Assembly: GCA_015207365.1 (NCBI GenBank)
Contig: JADEXA010000026.1
Span: 1-64,000, forward strand
Direction of reading: 5' to 3'
DNA from: Vacuolonema iberomarrocanum LEGE 07170
GTDB taxonomy: Bacteria > Cyanobacteriota > Cyanobacteriia > Elainellales > Elainellaceae
DNA length: 64,000 nt
Below, in pieces: positions 47,108 to 55,328 of the stretch. The notes under the pieces were generated by a model, which was not told the DNA's origin, made no database searches, and was given only the letters and a program-made list of their open reading frames with translations. A program made the position numbers and the translations under genes. Every line of letters starts with the position of its first letter. Within the stretch, counting starts at the first letter, position 1.

Positions 47108-48094
47108 TTAAGAATTCTGAAATTCTACCTCGACTCTTACTGGATGAAGTAACTCTGCCGCAAGTATATCTTTATAATTATCAGGAGGCAGCACAGAGTT
47201 TAAACCCGAAATCAACTGAGCCACTGTTTGAACCTGTGTTCTCAATATTCCCATAACGTCAACATCTAGTTCAAATTGTATTGACTGAAATCGTCTCTTG
47301 AGACGGGCATAGACCAAAGATTTCCATATAGGTTCATATCTTAACCAGGAGTATTGAGAAGGCTCAAATTTCGATATTGATTGAGAATCGGGAGTATATT
47401 CTATTTTTTCCGGTTGAATATCTCTCAATCTATCAGATGCTTCTGGATATATAGGAGATATGACCACTTTAGTCGCACCTAACGCTTCTAAAATCTTGAG
47501 GAGTGTTTGTTTTCGCTCTTCAAACAAGAGAGAAAAATACGTATTAACTGGATAGTAACTATGCTGATGGGTTTTTAACGGGTGTTGCCGATATAGATAA
47601 CCTGGCAGCGGATGTCCTGAAGGGAATTGTAAGTTAGCGGGAAGATTTTCAAGCGCAGCTCGATGAACGGTAGCCTCATACCAAGGATCAAGATTTAATT
47701 GAGCCAGATACTGAAAGAGTAAGCGTGCATCATGGTTGCGATCATGAATAGCATTCGGAAGGTTAGGGTTTTGATAATGCCGATGGAGTAGAGATTGAAT
47801 ACTCCAAAACAAAGCTGCTGTTGTTCGAGGAAGTGCCATTGCTGCCAGCGCTTCAAACGAATTGATAGTCGAGTCGGTGATGAGTGAAAGCGCTTCTATT
47901 GCTTTCCTCAGATCAATTTCTGCACGGGAAACACAAACATCTGACTCTCCTTCGAGCGCTTGCTGCAACAGCATATGAGGCCGTTCATCTGGACTCTCTC
48001 CATAATCCAGAATATATAACAAGGGCTTAGAACGCAGAGCTTCAAAAGATAGCGGAGTATTCATTGCTATTCTTCTCTTGATAAAGTTGAACAT
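47108..48094 (-). CDS. Hypothetical protein
   Basis: 328 residues; the ATG at 48094 has AGGAACGG upstream, and a second ATG at 48064 (MNTPLSFEALR) is also possible. The protein is soluble, mixed helix and strand, without a signal peptide or spans. Recognisable but unassigned stretches are LLYILDYGESPDERPHM, FEALAAMALPRTTAALFWSI and the His/Tyr-rich middle part (PLPGYLYRQHPLKTHQHSYY). The C-terminus reads ILAAELLHPVRVEVEF. I do not know the family. Context: between an ion channel and a small conserved hypothetical, all on one strand. Confidence 0.6.
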   Translation of the reverse strand: MFNFIKRRIAMNTPLSFEALRSKPLLYILDYGESPDERPHMLLQQALEGESDVCVSRAEIDLRKAIEALSLITDSTINSFEALAAMALPRTTAALFWSIQSLLHRHYQNPNLPNAIHDRNHDARLLFQYLAQLNLDPWYEATVHRAALENLPANLQFPSGHPLPGYLYRQHPLKTHQHSYYPVNTYFSLLFEERKQTLLKILEALGATKVVISPIYPEASDRLRDIQPEKIEYTPDSQSISKFEPSQYSWLRYEPIWKSLVYARLKRRFQSIQFELDVDVMGILRTQVQTVAQLISGLNSVLPPDNYKDILAAELLHPVRVEVEFQNS

Positions 48095-48181
48095 GGGCTA
48101 CCGTTCCTGTAAAAATAACAAACGTTTTGTTTCAGCCAGCGTTTATGGGTAAGTCGCTCAAGCAACTTACCCACAACTCCT

Positions 48182-48430
48182 CTAATCAAAGCGCCGCCAC
48201 TCAAATTCCGGAGGGATGTCTCCCATCACGCTGTAAATGGCTTCATTCATCGTGCGTAGTTCTTCATATGTGACCTTGCCATCGGCCCAAATAAGGGACT
48301 GAATACGTTCACGTTCGTAAATGGAGAATTGACCATCTTCGAGAGCGTGCTCAACTACAGAGCGCAGCGTTTCAAGTTGAGATATCTCTTCGAGAGATAA
48401 GGGTTTGGCGTTAGGTCGTTCGACTAGCAT
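48182..48430 (-). CDS. Small conserved hypothetical protein
   Basis: 82 residues, acidic and largely helical: LEEISQLETLRSVVEHALEDG, then YERERIQSLIWADGKVTYEELRTMNEAIYSVMGDIPPEFEW. WADGKVTYEELR has an EF-hand-like look (DGKVTYEE) but lacks the full loop. The ATG at 48430 is followed by coding sequence of normal composition. It lies 87 bp upstream of the 47108-48094 gene on the same strand. Resembles cyanobacterial short proteins without assigned function. Confidence 0.6.
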   Translation of the reverse strand: MLVERPNAKPLSLEEISQLETLRSVVEHALEDGQFSIYERERIQSLIWADGKVTYEELRTMNEAIYSVMGDIPPEFEWRRFD

Positions 48431-48484
48431 AATCCCACCTCCATTATGGATAAAGCTGAAGAGACGAGTGATTCACATTGATTT

Positions 48485-48646
48485 TCAGAAAAGACTGGAT
48501 GAGGTGCTTTCGTACTGGCAGTCTGGGCTTCTGGCGGTGTTGAGAAGACCTGAAGATCGTGATGGGTTTGGCAAAAACTCTGCGATCGCGACTACTAAAG
48601 CAATTGCGAGCACTAGCCGAGTTGGTTGGATCGTTGCTTCAGTCAT
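48485..48646 (-). CDS. 53-residue hydrophobic peptide
   Basis: The ATG at 48646 has a good ribosome-binding site (AAAGGAGC, about eight bases upstream). The product starts MTEATIQPTRLVLAIALVVAIAE-like with one hydrophobic helix, then FLPNPSRSSGL and a Ser-rich tail. The longer in-frame start at 48739 lacks such a site. It resembles the peptide at 45134-45328 in the pattern A-(D/E)-F-x-P-x-P-x-x-S-x-G-L. Confidence 0.4.
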   Translation of the reverse strand: MTEATIQPTRLVLAIALVVAIAEFLPNPSRSSGLLNTARSPDCQYESTSSSLF

Positions 48647-48933
48647 GCTTCTTGCTCCTTTAGGTGTCATGTGTCGGTTTGACCTTTGGCTCGACTCATT
48701 GCCTTGTGAACATCGGTTGATTGAGTGAGATGCACTCATCCTTATTCACAAAGTTCTTTATCGTTAACTGATAACAGGCTCTAAGACAAAAGGAATTTTC
48801 AAGAGCACCTGGTTTTTGATAATTTCACTTTAGAGAACCATGCGTCTCCAAACCGTCTCTGAGGCGTCCGGCTCTCTCTGAGTCTGCGTTTCGCATCAGC
48901 GCAAAATCGTCTTGGGGTGCTTCTGCTTTACGG

Positions 48934-48954
48934 CTGTTTGGCCGGATTCGATAC
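48934..48954. repeat. Isolated outer arm of a family A repeat
   Basis: CTGTTTGGCCGGATTCGATAC is a decayed match to the right outer arm (TTTAACCGGATTTGATAT). No inner hairpin remains on its left, so this is a fragment. It lies in the gap 48740-49185, which holds no gene that I can support. Confidence 0.55.
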
Positions 48955-49028
48955 AAGCCCCTTCTCGAAACAAGTATTCTCTCAATCCGCAAAGCTATAG
49001 CGCTACGCGCTGAGGTAAAACCAATTAT

Positions 49029-49063
49029 TTCTTGAAAGCCACGCGCTGCGTGGCTTTCAAGAA
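49029..49063. repeat. Hairpin, unassigned family
   Basis: A perfect 16-bp stem (49029-49044 with 49048-49063) with loop GCT; core GAAAGCCACGC. It does not share arms with families A or B. Confidence 0.85.
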
Positions 49064-49119
49064 AATAATGTGTCCTAATCTCAATGTGTAAGGCTATAGG
49101 AGTTGAGTGAGGTCACCCA

Positions 49120-49187
49120 CTTATATCAAATCGCCGTAAAACCCAACTATCGTTGGGTTTTACGGCGATTTAACCGGATTTGGTACT
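49120..49187. repeat. Nested hairpin, family A, at the 3' end of the large regulator gene
   Basis: A perfect 20-bp stem (49128-49147 with 49152-49171) with loop TATC. Left outer arm TTATATCAAATC and right outer arm TTTAACCGGATTTGGTA are both visible. The right arm overlaps the stop codon of the large gene (49186-49188), so the hairpin is at the message's 3' end and may terminate it. Confidence 0.9.
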
Positions 49188-52100
49188 ATTGTTCAATTGC
49201 CCCTAATGCTTTCAGCGATGTCTTCTGACCTTCGGTGAGTCCCAGAATATTAGCAGTATTCATCCCTTCATAGGGTCTTGGAGTTCGCAGTATCATCAGA
49301 CAGTCACCGGAAGACAGATCCCACAGTCGAATGGTTCCGTCGCTGCTCCCACTTGCCAGCATTTGACTATCGGGGGTAAAGGCTAACGCATTAATCCGAC
49401 CTTGATGCAAATCAAGGGTTTGCAAAAGTTGGCCAGTGTGAACATCCCAAAGCTTAACCGTCTGGTCATCGCATCCACTGGCCAGGAGATTGCCATCGGG
49501 ACTTGCTTCAATGGCCCAAACACCAGCAACATGCCCCTCTAACGTTTGCAACAGTTCACTCGTTTCAGTATTCCACACCTTAACGATTGGCGCCTCTCCC
49601 CCCGTAAATAGACGTTTCCCATCAGCACTGAACGCGAGTGCCCAGGTCGAGCCTTGCTGACTTTGCCAACTGCGGATTGGTGCTGTGGTTTCGGCATTCC
49701 ATAGTTTGATCGCACCATCCATGCCAGTACTGGCAAACTGTTTTCCGTCTGGGCTAAATCGAGCATCAAATACCCACCCTTTATGAGCTTGCTTCATGGT
49801 TGTGGCTTGCCCAGTTGTCACGTTCCACAACCGAATAGTTTGGTCGAAGCTGCTGCTCAATAATTGCTGACCATCTGGACTAAACTCAACCGACCAGATT
49901 GGGGCATTATGCCCAAGCAGTGTATTTAGATGTTGTCCTGTTTCAACATCCCAAATATGAATTGTACTGTCGTTACTACCACTCACTACTTTCTGGCCAC
50001 AAGGACTGAGAGTCACTCTTAAAATCCAGTCACGTTGTCCTTCAAATGTTTTGACGAGATCGCCCGTTATAACATTCCAAAGCCTCACCTTACAGTCTCC
50101 GCTGCCACTACATAGCAGAGGCTGCTTGGGATGAAAACGTACCGTCGTGACCCAACTAGAATATCCTTGCAGTGTCTTAAAGAGTTGTTTTTTGGGCATT
50201 TCCCAAAGTCGAATGGTAGAGTCGTTGCTGCTAACAGCTAGATATTTACCATCGGGGGTAAAGGCAAGTCTCCAAATCGAATTGATATAAACCGTTGTGA
50301 TGTGCAAAAGCTGGCCTGTCTTAGGATCCCAAAGCTTTGTGGTGGCATCGACACCGCCACTGGCAAGGTACTCGCCGCAAGGGCTAAACGCTATCGACAC
50401 AATCTGAGATTGATGGGCTTTGAAGGTCAACTCTATTTGTTCGGTTTGAAGATTCCAAATATTAATCGTGCCATCATATTGACCAATCGCCAGATGTTGC
50501 CCATTGGGACTAAAACTGACACATTGAGGTTCAGACTCACAAGGCCAGTCGTTGAGCATTTCTCCCGTTTTGAAATTCCAAATCCGGAGCGTTTTATCAA
50601 CACTGGCACTCACGATCTGGGTTCCATCAGGGCTAAATGCCGCTGCATTGATTTGTTGGGTATGGCCGATTAATCGATGTAAGAGCTCACTTTTTTCTAA
50701 GTCCCACACGATGAGATCGGCATCAACACTGCCACTCACCAGTAAGTTTTCTGTGGGGCTTGAAGCCACGGTCCAAATGAGACTTTTATGCCCATTAAGC
50801 GTTTTAATCAATTGGCCTGAAGCCACATCCCAAACATTCAGGCTGCTAGTCTGTTCACTCACCAGTTGTTGGCCGTTTTGACTAAAATCCAAGTCTATAA
50901 TCCAACTGGTTGATGCTTGAACTGTCAGGATGGGTTTTTGATCCGCCATACGCCAGATGACAATGCGTCCCCCTCCATCGCCAGTGGCCAGAAGTGAGCC
51001 ATCTGGGCTGAAAGCCATGCTGCAGACTGGATCGAATGGCTGATTAAATACTGTGTTTTTAAAGACTGCGTGGGCAAAATTGACCCCGTGCAGGTTCACC
51101 TGTGGTAAATATGCCTGATTAATGGCTAGTGCGGATAAATCCTGTCCTGTAAAGTCGATATCGAGCGCCCAGGTAAGATTGATAAGGTTACCAGCACTAT
51201 AGCCTGTGGTCTGACTTTTGCGAGATTGCAGGATGTTGAGGTGATGGCGAATCGCGTGGTTCGGAGTGGCTAGGGCTTGTTTCAGTTGTTCGGCTACAGC
51301 CTGGAGAATCAGGCGTTCTTGGCTTTCGCGGATGAAGTCTTTAACTGTTGTTTTGATGAGTGGATAGGTGACAACGGCTAGTGATTCATAGGAGGGCGTT
51401 GCAAAACAGTCTGGGTTTATTAGCTCGTTGCTGACCTGCTCAATCAAGCGATCGCTCACATATTCCATGATGACGGGCTGCTGCGTATAGGTATTCCCCC
51501 GGCGTTGGATGAGCGATCGCCAACAGAGGGACTCTAGCGCTTCCAGCAAGCGTGGCATGGCACAAACGGGATAAATATCGGCCTTGAGTTCGGCCAGACT
51601 CGTCCAATCGCGATTGATGGCTAGCCAGATCATGACCGTTTTTTCGAGGGCGCTGAGCCGCTCAAATTGATGATCGAGCAAGCGTTTCGCACCATTGAAC
51701 AGAACAATATCTTCTTCTAGAAAAAGGGCAATATCCCCAGCAAAAATATCCTGAATGGAACTGCTGACAATTTGCAGCGATAAGGGACTATGGTCGCAAC
51801 GTTCGCAAAGCCTTTCCTTCTCTGCCTGGGTTCCAAATAATTCTTTGCTGTCAATCAGAGCTAAAGCTACTTCTGATGACCCGCCGAGCTGTAACGATCG
51901 AACCGCAAGATGGGCATCGGAAAAGGTTGCAACTTCAGCGGGTTTTTCGCGACTGGTGAGCAACAGGCAACTTTGATGGTTCGCTTGCCCAGCGACTAAA
52001 AATAATTCTCGGTAATTTTCATAGCCATCGCGATATTGCCCCGCCCGCTCACCGCCTTTGAAAAGCGTCTCTACATTATCCAAAACGACCAAACAGCGCG

Positions 52101-53256
52101 ACTGGCGGAGCCAATGCACAAACCGAGTCACGGAATGATTCATCTCCTGCTGATCGGACAAGAAGGGAATCAGATCTTCCAGCAGCATATCGAGGAGCGG
52201 AACATTCCGGAGCGATCGCCAGATAATAAAGTCAAACTCTGTCTGCAGGTCATTCGCCACCTTCGCCGCCAGGGCAGTTTTGCCGATGCCCCCCATGCCC
52301 AGCACTGCCACCAACCGACAGCGATCTTGGTTGATCCATTGACTGAGCTGGACTGCTTCTTCAGAACGGCCATAGAACAAGCTAATATCGGGAGCTTCGC
52401 CCCAGTCAATCTGAGCGGTTTTTGCTGGAGGTGATGTTACCGCGACAGCCGATTCACTGAGCGATGCCTCATAGGACAACGGTGTTCTATTCGATGGTTG
52501 GAGAGAAGACTCTTCGTCCAGCAGCAACTGCTCATAAAACTGGCGCGTTTCGACGGAAGGGTCAATGCCCATCTCCTCCCTCAGTAGCTCCATACACTGG
52601 TGGTAGACTTGTAAGGCGGTCGGGCGATCGCCCTGCTGGGCATGCAACCTCATCAGCGTTAAGTACCCCATCTCGCTCAGGGGGTCTTGATGAATGAGCC
52701 GTTGGCCATACTCAACGGCACTGCGCAAATTGCCAAGATGAGCGGTCAATTGGCAGAGGTCGGCGAGCACCTGAACCAAGAGCTGACGAAATCGGTCGCG
52801 CTCTGACAGAAGCCAATCGTCGTAGCAGGTCAAAACCAGGTCATCCTGATATAGATCGGCGGCCTGTTTCAAAATTTCAGCTTTTGTTTGCGGATTTTCT
52901 GCCTGTCGTGCTGTGGCGATCGCATTCTCGAACTCCACCACATCGATCCACATGGGAACTTGCGGCTGCCACTGGAGTGTGGTCGAGGTAATATGCAGAA
53001 TTTGATCCGCGTGGGGCAGATTTTGCTTCAGCCGGAACAGGGCTCGTCTCAGGTTGGCCTTGGCCTGCTGGTCAGGAACATCTGGCCAAAACAATGCCGC
53101 AATGCGGGAGCGCGGCTGCGGCGTCTGTGCTTTCAAAATTAAATAGGCCAACATCGACTGGTATTGATCAGACTGCAAACCCTCTACAGTCTGTCCATTC
53201 AACTTGACGCTCAAATTCCTGAAAAGCTGAATGCAAAGCCCTGTCGCCCGTGACAC
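49186..53256 (-). CDS. SARP/BTAD - NB-ARC (STAND) - WD40 regulator
   Basis: About 1356 residues from the GTG at 53256 (AAAAGG upstream); the frame opens further to a TTG at 53313. The domain order from the TTG-based numbering is: winged helix plus BTAD (about 25-265, LYQDDLVLTCYDDWLLSERDRF and LRLHAQQGDRPTALQVY), NB-ARC with GMGGIGKT (Walker A, 339-346) and CLVVLDNVE (Walker B, 407-415), a helical region, a short pentapeptide-like stretch (FTGQDLSALAINQAYLPQVN), then 14 WD40 repeats, i.e. two seven-bladed propellers. Such STAND proteins sense a signal through the repeats and switch on by ATP-driven assembly; AfsR/SARP relatives activate transcription. Target unknown. Confidence 0.93.
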   Translation of the reverse strand: MSRATGLCIQLFRNLSVKLNGQTVEGLQSDQYQSMLAYLILKAQTPQPRSRIAALFWPDVPDQQAKANLRRALFRLKQNLPHADQILHITSTTLQWQPQVPMWIDVVEFENAIATARQAENPQTKAEILKQAADLYQDDLVLTCYDDWLLSERDRFRQLLVQVLADLCQLTAHLGNLRSAVEYGQRLIHQDPLSEMGYLTLMRLHAQQGDRPTALQVYHQCMELLREEMGIDPSVETRQFYEQLLLDEESSLQPSNRTPLSYEASLSESAVAVTSPPAKTAQIDWGEAPDISLFYGRSEEAVQLSQWINQDRCRLVAVLGMGGIGKTALAAKVANDLQTEFDFIIWRSLRNVPLLDMLLEDLIPFLSDQQEMNHSVTRFVHWLRQSRCLVVLDNVETLFKGGERAGQYRDGYENYRELFLVAGQANHQSCLLLTSREKPAEVATFSDAHLAVRSLQLGGSSEVALALIDSKELFGTQAEKERLCERCDHSPLSLQIVSSSIQDIFAGDIALFLEEDIVLFNGAKRLLDHQFERLSALEKTVMIWLAINRDWTSLAELKADIYPVCAMPRLLEALESLCWRSLIQRRGNTYTQQPVIMEYVSDRLIEQVSNELINPDCFATPSYESLAVVTYPLIKTTVKDFIRESQERLILQAVAEQLKQALATPNHAIRHHLNILQSRKSQTTGYSAGNLINLTWALDIDFTGQDLSALAINQAYLPQVNLHGVNFAHAVFKNTVFNQPFDPVCSMAFSPDGSLLATGDGGGRIVIWRMADQKPILTVQASTSWIIDLDFSQNGQQLVSEQTSSLNVWDVASGQLIKTLNGHKSLIWTVASSPTENLLVSGSVDADLIVWDLEKSELLHRLIGHTQQINAAAFSPDGTQIVSASVDKTLRIWNFKTGEMLNDWPCESEPQCVSFSPNGQHLAIGQYDGTINIWNLQTEQIELTFKAHQSQIVSIAFSPCGEYLASGGVDATTKLWDPKTGQLLHITTVYINSIWRLAFTPDGKYLAVSSNDSTIRLWEMPKKQLFKTLQGYSSWVTTVRFHPKQPLLCSGSGDCKVRLWNVITGDLVKTFEGQRDWILRVTLSPCGQKVVSGSNDSTIHIWDVETGQHLNTLLGHNAPIWSVEFSPDGQQLLSSSFDQTIRLWNVTTGQATTMKQAHKGWVFDARFSPDGKQFASTGMDGAIKLWNAETTAPIRSWQSQQGSTWALAFSADGKRLFTGGEAPIVKVWNTETSELLQTLEGHVAGVWAIEASPDGNLLASGCDDQTVKLWDVHTGQLLQTLDLHQGRINALAFTPDSQMLASGSSDGTIRLWDLSSGDCLMILRTPRPYEGMNTANILGLTEGQKTSLKALGAIEQ

Positions 53257-53463
53257 AAATTTAACCTTTTTTCTAAAGCTACACCTTAAACCGACTATAC
53301 CAACCGTCTTCAAACCCTAACCTAGCGTCAAAGAGCCCATGCGGCATCCACTACGTTGACGATCGTTCAACTATAGTTACACTTGCGTGGGGCAATCGGC
53401 TAGGTCAGATTTTGTCTGCCTAGAAACATTGAAGAGCGATAACAGTCGTCCAGTAAAATTTGA

Positions 53464-53571
53464 TGTAATATCAAATCCGGTTAAACAACCGTAAAATCCA
53501 AATATCGTTTGTGCCCGTTGCAGGGCAGCCGGTGCAAACGATATTTGGGTTCTTCAACCGGATTTGCTATA
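53464..53571. repeat. Nested hairpin, family A
   Basis: Outer arms TAATATCAAATCCGGTTAAA and CTTCAACCGGATTTGCTATA enclose an inner stem with core CCAAATATCGTTTG; beyond it, paired positions differ from the copy at 54826-54882 but remain mostly pairable (GTGCCCG against CCGGTGC). It lies in the gap 53314-53709 upstream of the large regulator, where I see no gene. Confidence 0.9.
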
Positions 53572-53709
53572 AAATGCTGTGCGATCTAAAGTTTTGTTGC
53601 CTCAACTATAGCGGTGTGCAACCGCATTAAGCACAACCGTACTTAACTAACGCGCATAGCGCTATAAAATTACGGGATGAGGTCAGCAGCAGAGCATCCC
53701 AGCGGCTCA

Positions 53710-54258
53710 TCAATCTTCTGAGACATGGGAGTTCCAAATCTCTGAATACTGTTCTTGAAAAGTCAACCAGGTATCTCGTTCAATTCCGGGGTCATTGGAG
53801 CGAACCACATTCATGGAGATTTGCAGGTTTTTCAATGCCGTATCGAACTGACTTTTAGAGCAGCCATATTCCTGAATCATCTCGTTACGCAGGCTAGTGG
53901 TATCCCACGGCTCAACTCGAATCTTCTCGAAAATATGGGCGGATAATGGATTTAGCTGATCGATCGGCTTGTAGGCTGACTGAAAGTGAACGTCTCGCAA
54001 ATAGTCCATCGACATCAACACGGCAAACCCGCCTTTGACCTTGCCGTAGAAAATCTCATCGGGGAACTCTGCGGGCAAACGATTCTTCCAATCCCATACG
54101 GCGGAAACCTTTGCTCCCCAGCCTTTTTCTCCCTCCTGTTTTTCAGGCAAATCGACATATTCCCACAGGGAAGGGAGTTCAGTCTTGGCACTGTCATAGA
54201 TAGTGCACACCTGCAACGTCTGAACCAACAGTCGGGCTTCTTCAAAGGTTTTGATCAT
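53710..54258 (-). CDS. AlkZ-related protein
   Basis: 182 residues from the ATG at 54258; a TTG seven codons upstream is possible. The blocks LPSLWEYVDLPEKQEGEKGWGAKVSAVW, EFPDEIFYGKVKGGFAVLMSMDYLR and CSKSQFDTALKNLQISMNVVRSNDP are those I associate with the short family annotated as AlkZ-related, distantly like the winged-helix DNA glycosylases AlkZ/YcaQ. The catalytic QxQ motif of true AlkZ is not visible, so repair activity is doubtful. The winged-helix stretch near residue 130 may bind DNA. It is soluble, alone, and upstream of the glycosidase pseudogene on the other strand. Confidence 0.6.
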   Translation of the reverse strand: MIKTFEEARLLVQTLQVCTIYDSAKTELPSLWEYVDLPEKQEGEKGWGAKVSAVWDWKNRLPAEFPDEIFYGKVKGGFAVLMSMDYLRDVHFQSAYKPIDQLNPLSAHIFEKIRVEPWDTTSLRNEMIQEYGCSKSQFDTALKNLQISMNVVRSNDPGIERDTWLTFQEQYSEIWNSHVSED

Positions 54259-54419
54259 CAGCGCTGATCCATGCGACAAATCTGAATGGCGGGCACGGTA
54301 AATCCCTTAATCCTCTATTAGAAACAGATGGTGGCTTTTCTGATAACCCAAAGTCGCTCGGCAGCACCACATCGATACTGCAATACATCCCGCTGAATCG
54401 TCGATAAATCGATTTTGCC

Positions 54420-54701
54420 AAGATGCTGGTTCGACGGAAGTCATATCCTTTCGCTCTATCTAGACTTACGCATTTTGTTGATTTTGTGGCCGCGACGCGG
54501 CCACAAAATCAACAAAATTACTCAGGATTCGCAAGCTTTGCGTAAGTCCTGTCTATGACTGGGGAGGAGAAGGCTTTTTTCAAAGATTGCTGTGCGATTC
54601 ACGATGAACAGATTGCTGACTACGACTTCACTGACGGTCAGCTAGCACTAACAATACCCGCATAAACTGCATGGCTGTTGGCACTTGAAGGTGAAGAATA
54701 A
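54420..54701 (+). pseudogene. Decayed copy of the clan GH-A glycosidase gene
   Basis: Two segments match the gene at 30711-32258. The first (about 54425-54459 and 54557-54590) matches its HGSHIFSLYDWGQDGFFQ codons; the second (54599-54701) matches IHDEQTVDY through to the stop (here IHDEQIADY, DGQLALTIPA, a stop where Gln was, then AWLLALEGEE). About 95 codons between them are missing, the 5' three-quarters are absent, and a 92-bp hairpin element splits the first segment. It shows that a second, older glycosidase locus existed here. Confidence 0.85.
54460..54551. mobile_element. 92-bp hairpin MITE inserted in the glycosidase pseudogene
   Basis: The element starts and ends with the inverted repeats GACTTACGCA (54463-54472) and TGCGTAAGTC (54539-54548). 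Inside is a perfect 23-bp stem (54472-54494 with 54496-54518) with a one-base loop. It is flanked by TCTAT on both sides (54455-54459 and 54552-54556), and removing the element plus one TCTAT restores the Tyr-Asp junction of the intact gene. That is a target-site duplication. ACTTACGCA ends are common among cyanobacterial insertion sequences and MITEs. Confidence 0.88.
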
Positions 54702-54704
54702 AAA

Positions 54705-54778
54705 TCGGGATGGCGGGATTCGAACCCACGGCCCCTTCGTCCCGAACGAAGTGCGCTACCAAGCTGCGCTACATCCCG
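54705..54778 (-). tRNA. tRNA-Pro(CGG)
   Basis: 74 bases without the CCA. The acceptor CGGGATG pairs with CATCCCG, followed by discriminator A. The D stem GCGC/GCGC, anticodon stem CTTCG/CGAAG with loop TTCGGGA (anticodon CGG), and T stem GTGGG/CCCGC (one G-C, one G-T type pairing) with loop TTCGAAT are all in place. It reads proline codon CCG. It lies four bases downstream of the glycosidase pseudogene, on the opposite strand. Confidence 0.97.
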
Positions 54779-54805
54779 TAATCACTGATCAAGCGTATCA
54801 CAAGT

Positions 54806-54910
54806 GATATCGAATCCGGTTGAAGAACCCAAATATCGTTTGCGCCCGCTGCAATGCAGCGGGCGCAAACGATATTTGGGTTTTATGGCTGTTTAACCGG
54901 ACTTGATATG
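54806..54910. repeat. Nested hairpin, family A (most complete copy)
   Basis: Outer arms GATATCGAATCCGGTTGAAG and GTTTAACCGGACTTGATATG. Inner perfect 28-bp stem (54826-54853 with 54855-54882) with a one-base loop, core ATATCGTTTGCGCCCGC. This is the reference for the family. Confidence 0.95.
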
Positions 54911-54954
54911 AGCAGGAGTGGGGGAAGCTGGGGGTTGAGCGATCGCCCCAACGC

Positions 54955-54989
54955 ATTTTTGCAGCGCGGCTGAGCCGCGCTGCAAAAAT
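54955..54989. terminator. Hairpin downstream of nifT
   Basis: A perfect 17-bp stem (54955-54971 with 54973-54989) with a one-base loop; core GCAGCGCGGC. It lies 22 bp beyond the nifT stop and probably ends the nifP-nifT transcript, although no extra T-tract follows on the minus strand. Confidence 0.7.
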
Positions 54990-55010
54990 CGAGCATTCCC
55001 ATTTTGGGAC

Positions 55011-55214
55011 TTAACTGAGACGCTTGGCGTCGACGGTCTGGGGAGTCTTGATGGGGTTGGTCAGCCCTGCAACGGACAGCTCCCACCCGTTGGACAGGGT
55101 CAAGATCTGGGCATCATCGGTTTCGGTATGTTCGACGACAATTTCTTCCAGATCTTTCTTGGCAACGTAAGCCAACAGATTGCCATCGTCGTTCTTGCGG
55201 AGCATAACTTTCAT
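55011..55214 (-). CDS. nifT: NifT/FixU family protein
   Basis: 67 residues, near the usual length of 65-75. The family pattern is clear: MKVMLRKNDDGNLLAYVAKKDLEE at the start, TLSNGWELSV (NGW block) in the middle, and a TVDAKRLS-type end. NifT is found in nif clusters of many diazotrophs; its biochemical role is unknown and mutants fix nitrogen nearly normally. The ATG has ATGAAAGTT following GAGGAACCC upstream. It is the last gene of the leftward operon, 114 bp after nifV, the position where many cyanobacteria have nifZ first. Confidence 0.93.
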   Translation of the reverse strand: MKVMLRKNDDGNLLAYVAKKDLEEIVVEHTETDDAQILTLSNGWELSVAGLTNPIKTPQTVDAKRLS

Positions 55215-55328
55215 GTGGGTTCCTCTATAGGGGATGTGTAACGGTTGAATAGTGAATGGGTCGGAACAAACGCGAGAGCTGGAATAGAGAAAAGGGGCGG
55301 CGATCGCCCCTATGTCCTAGATATGGCA

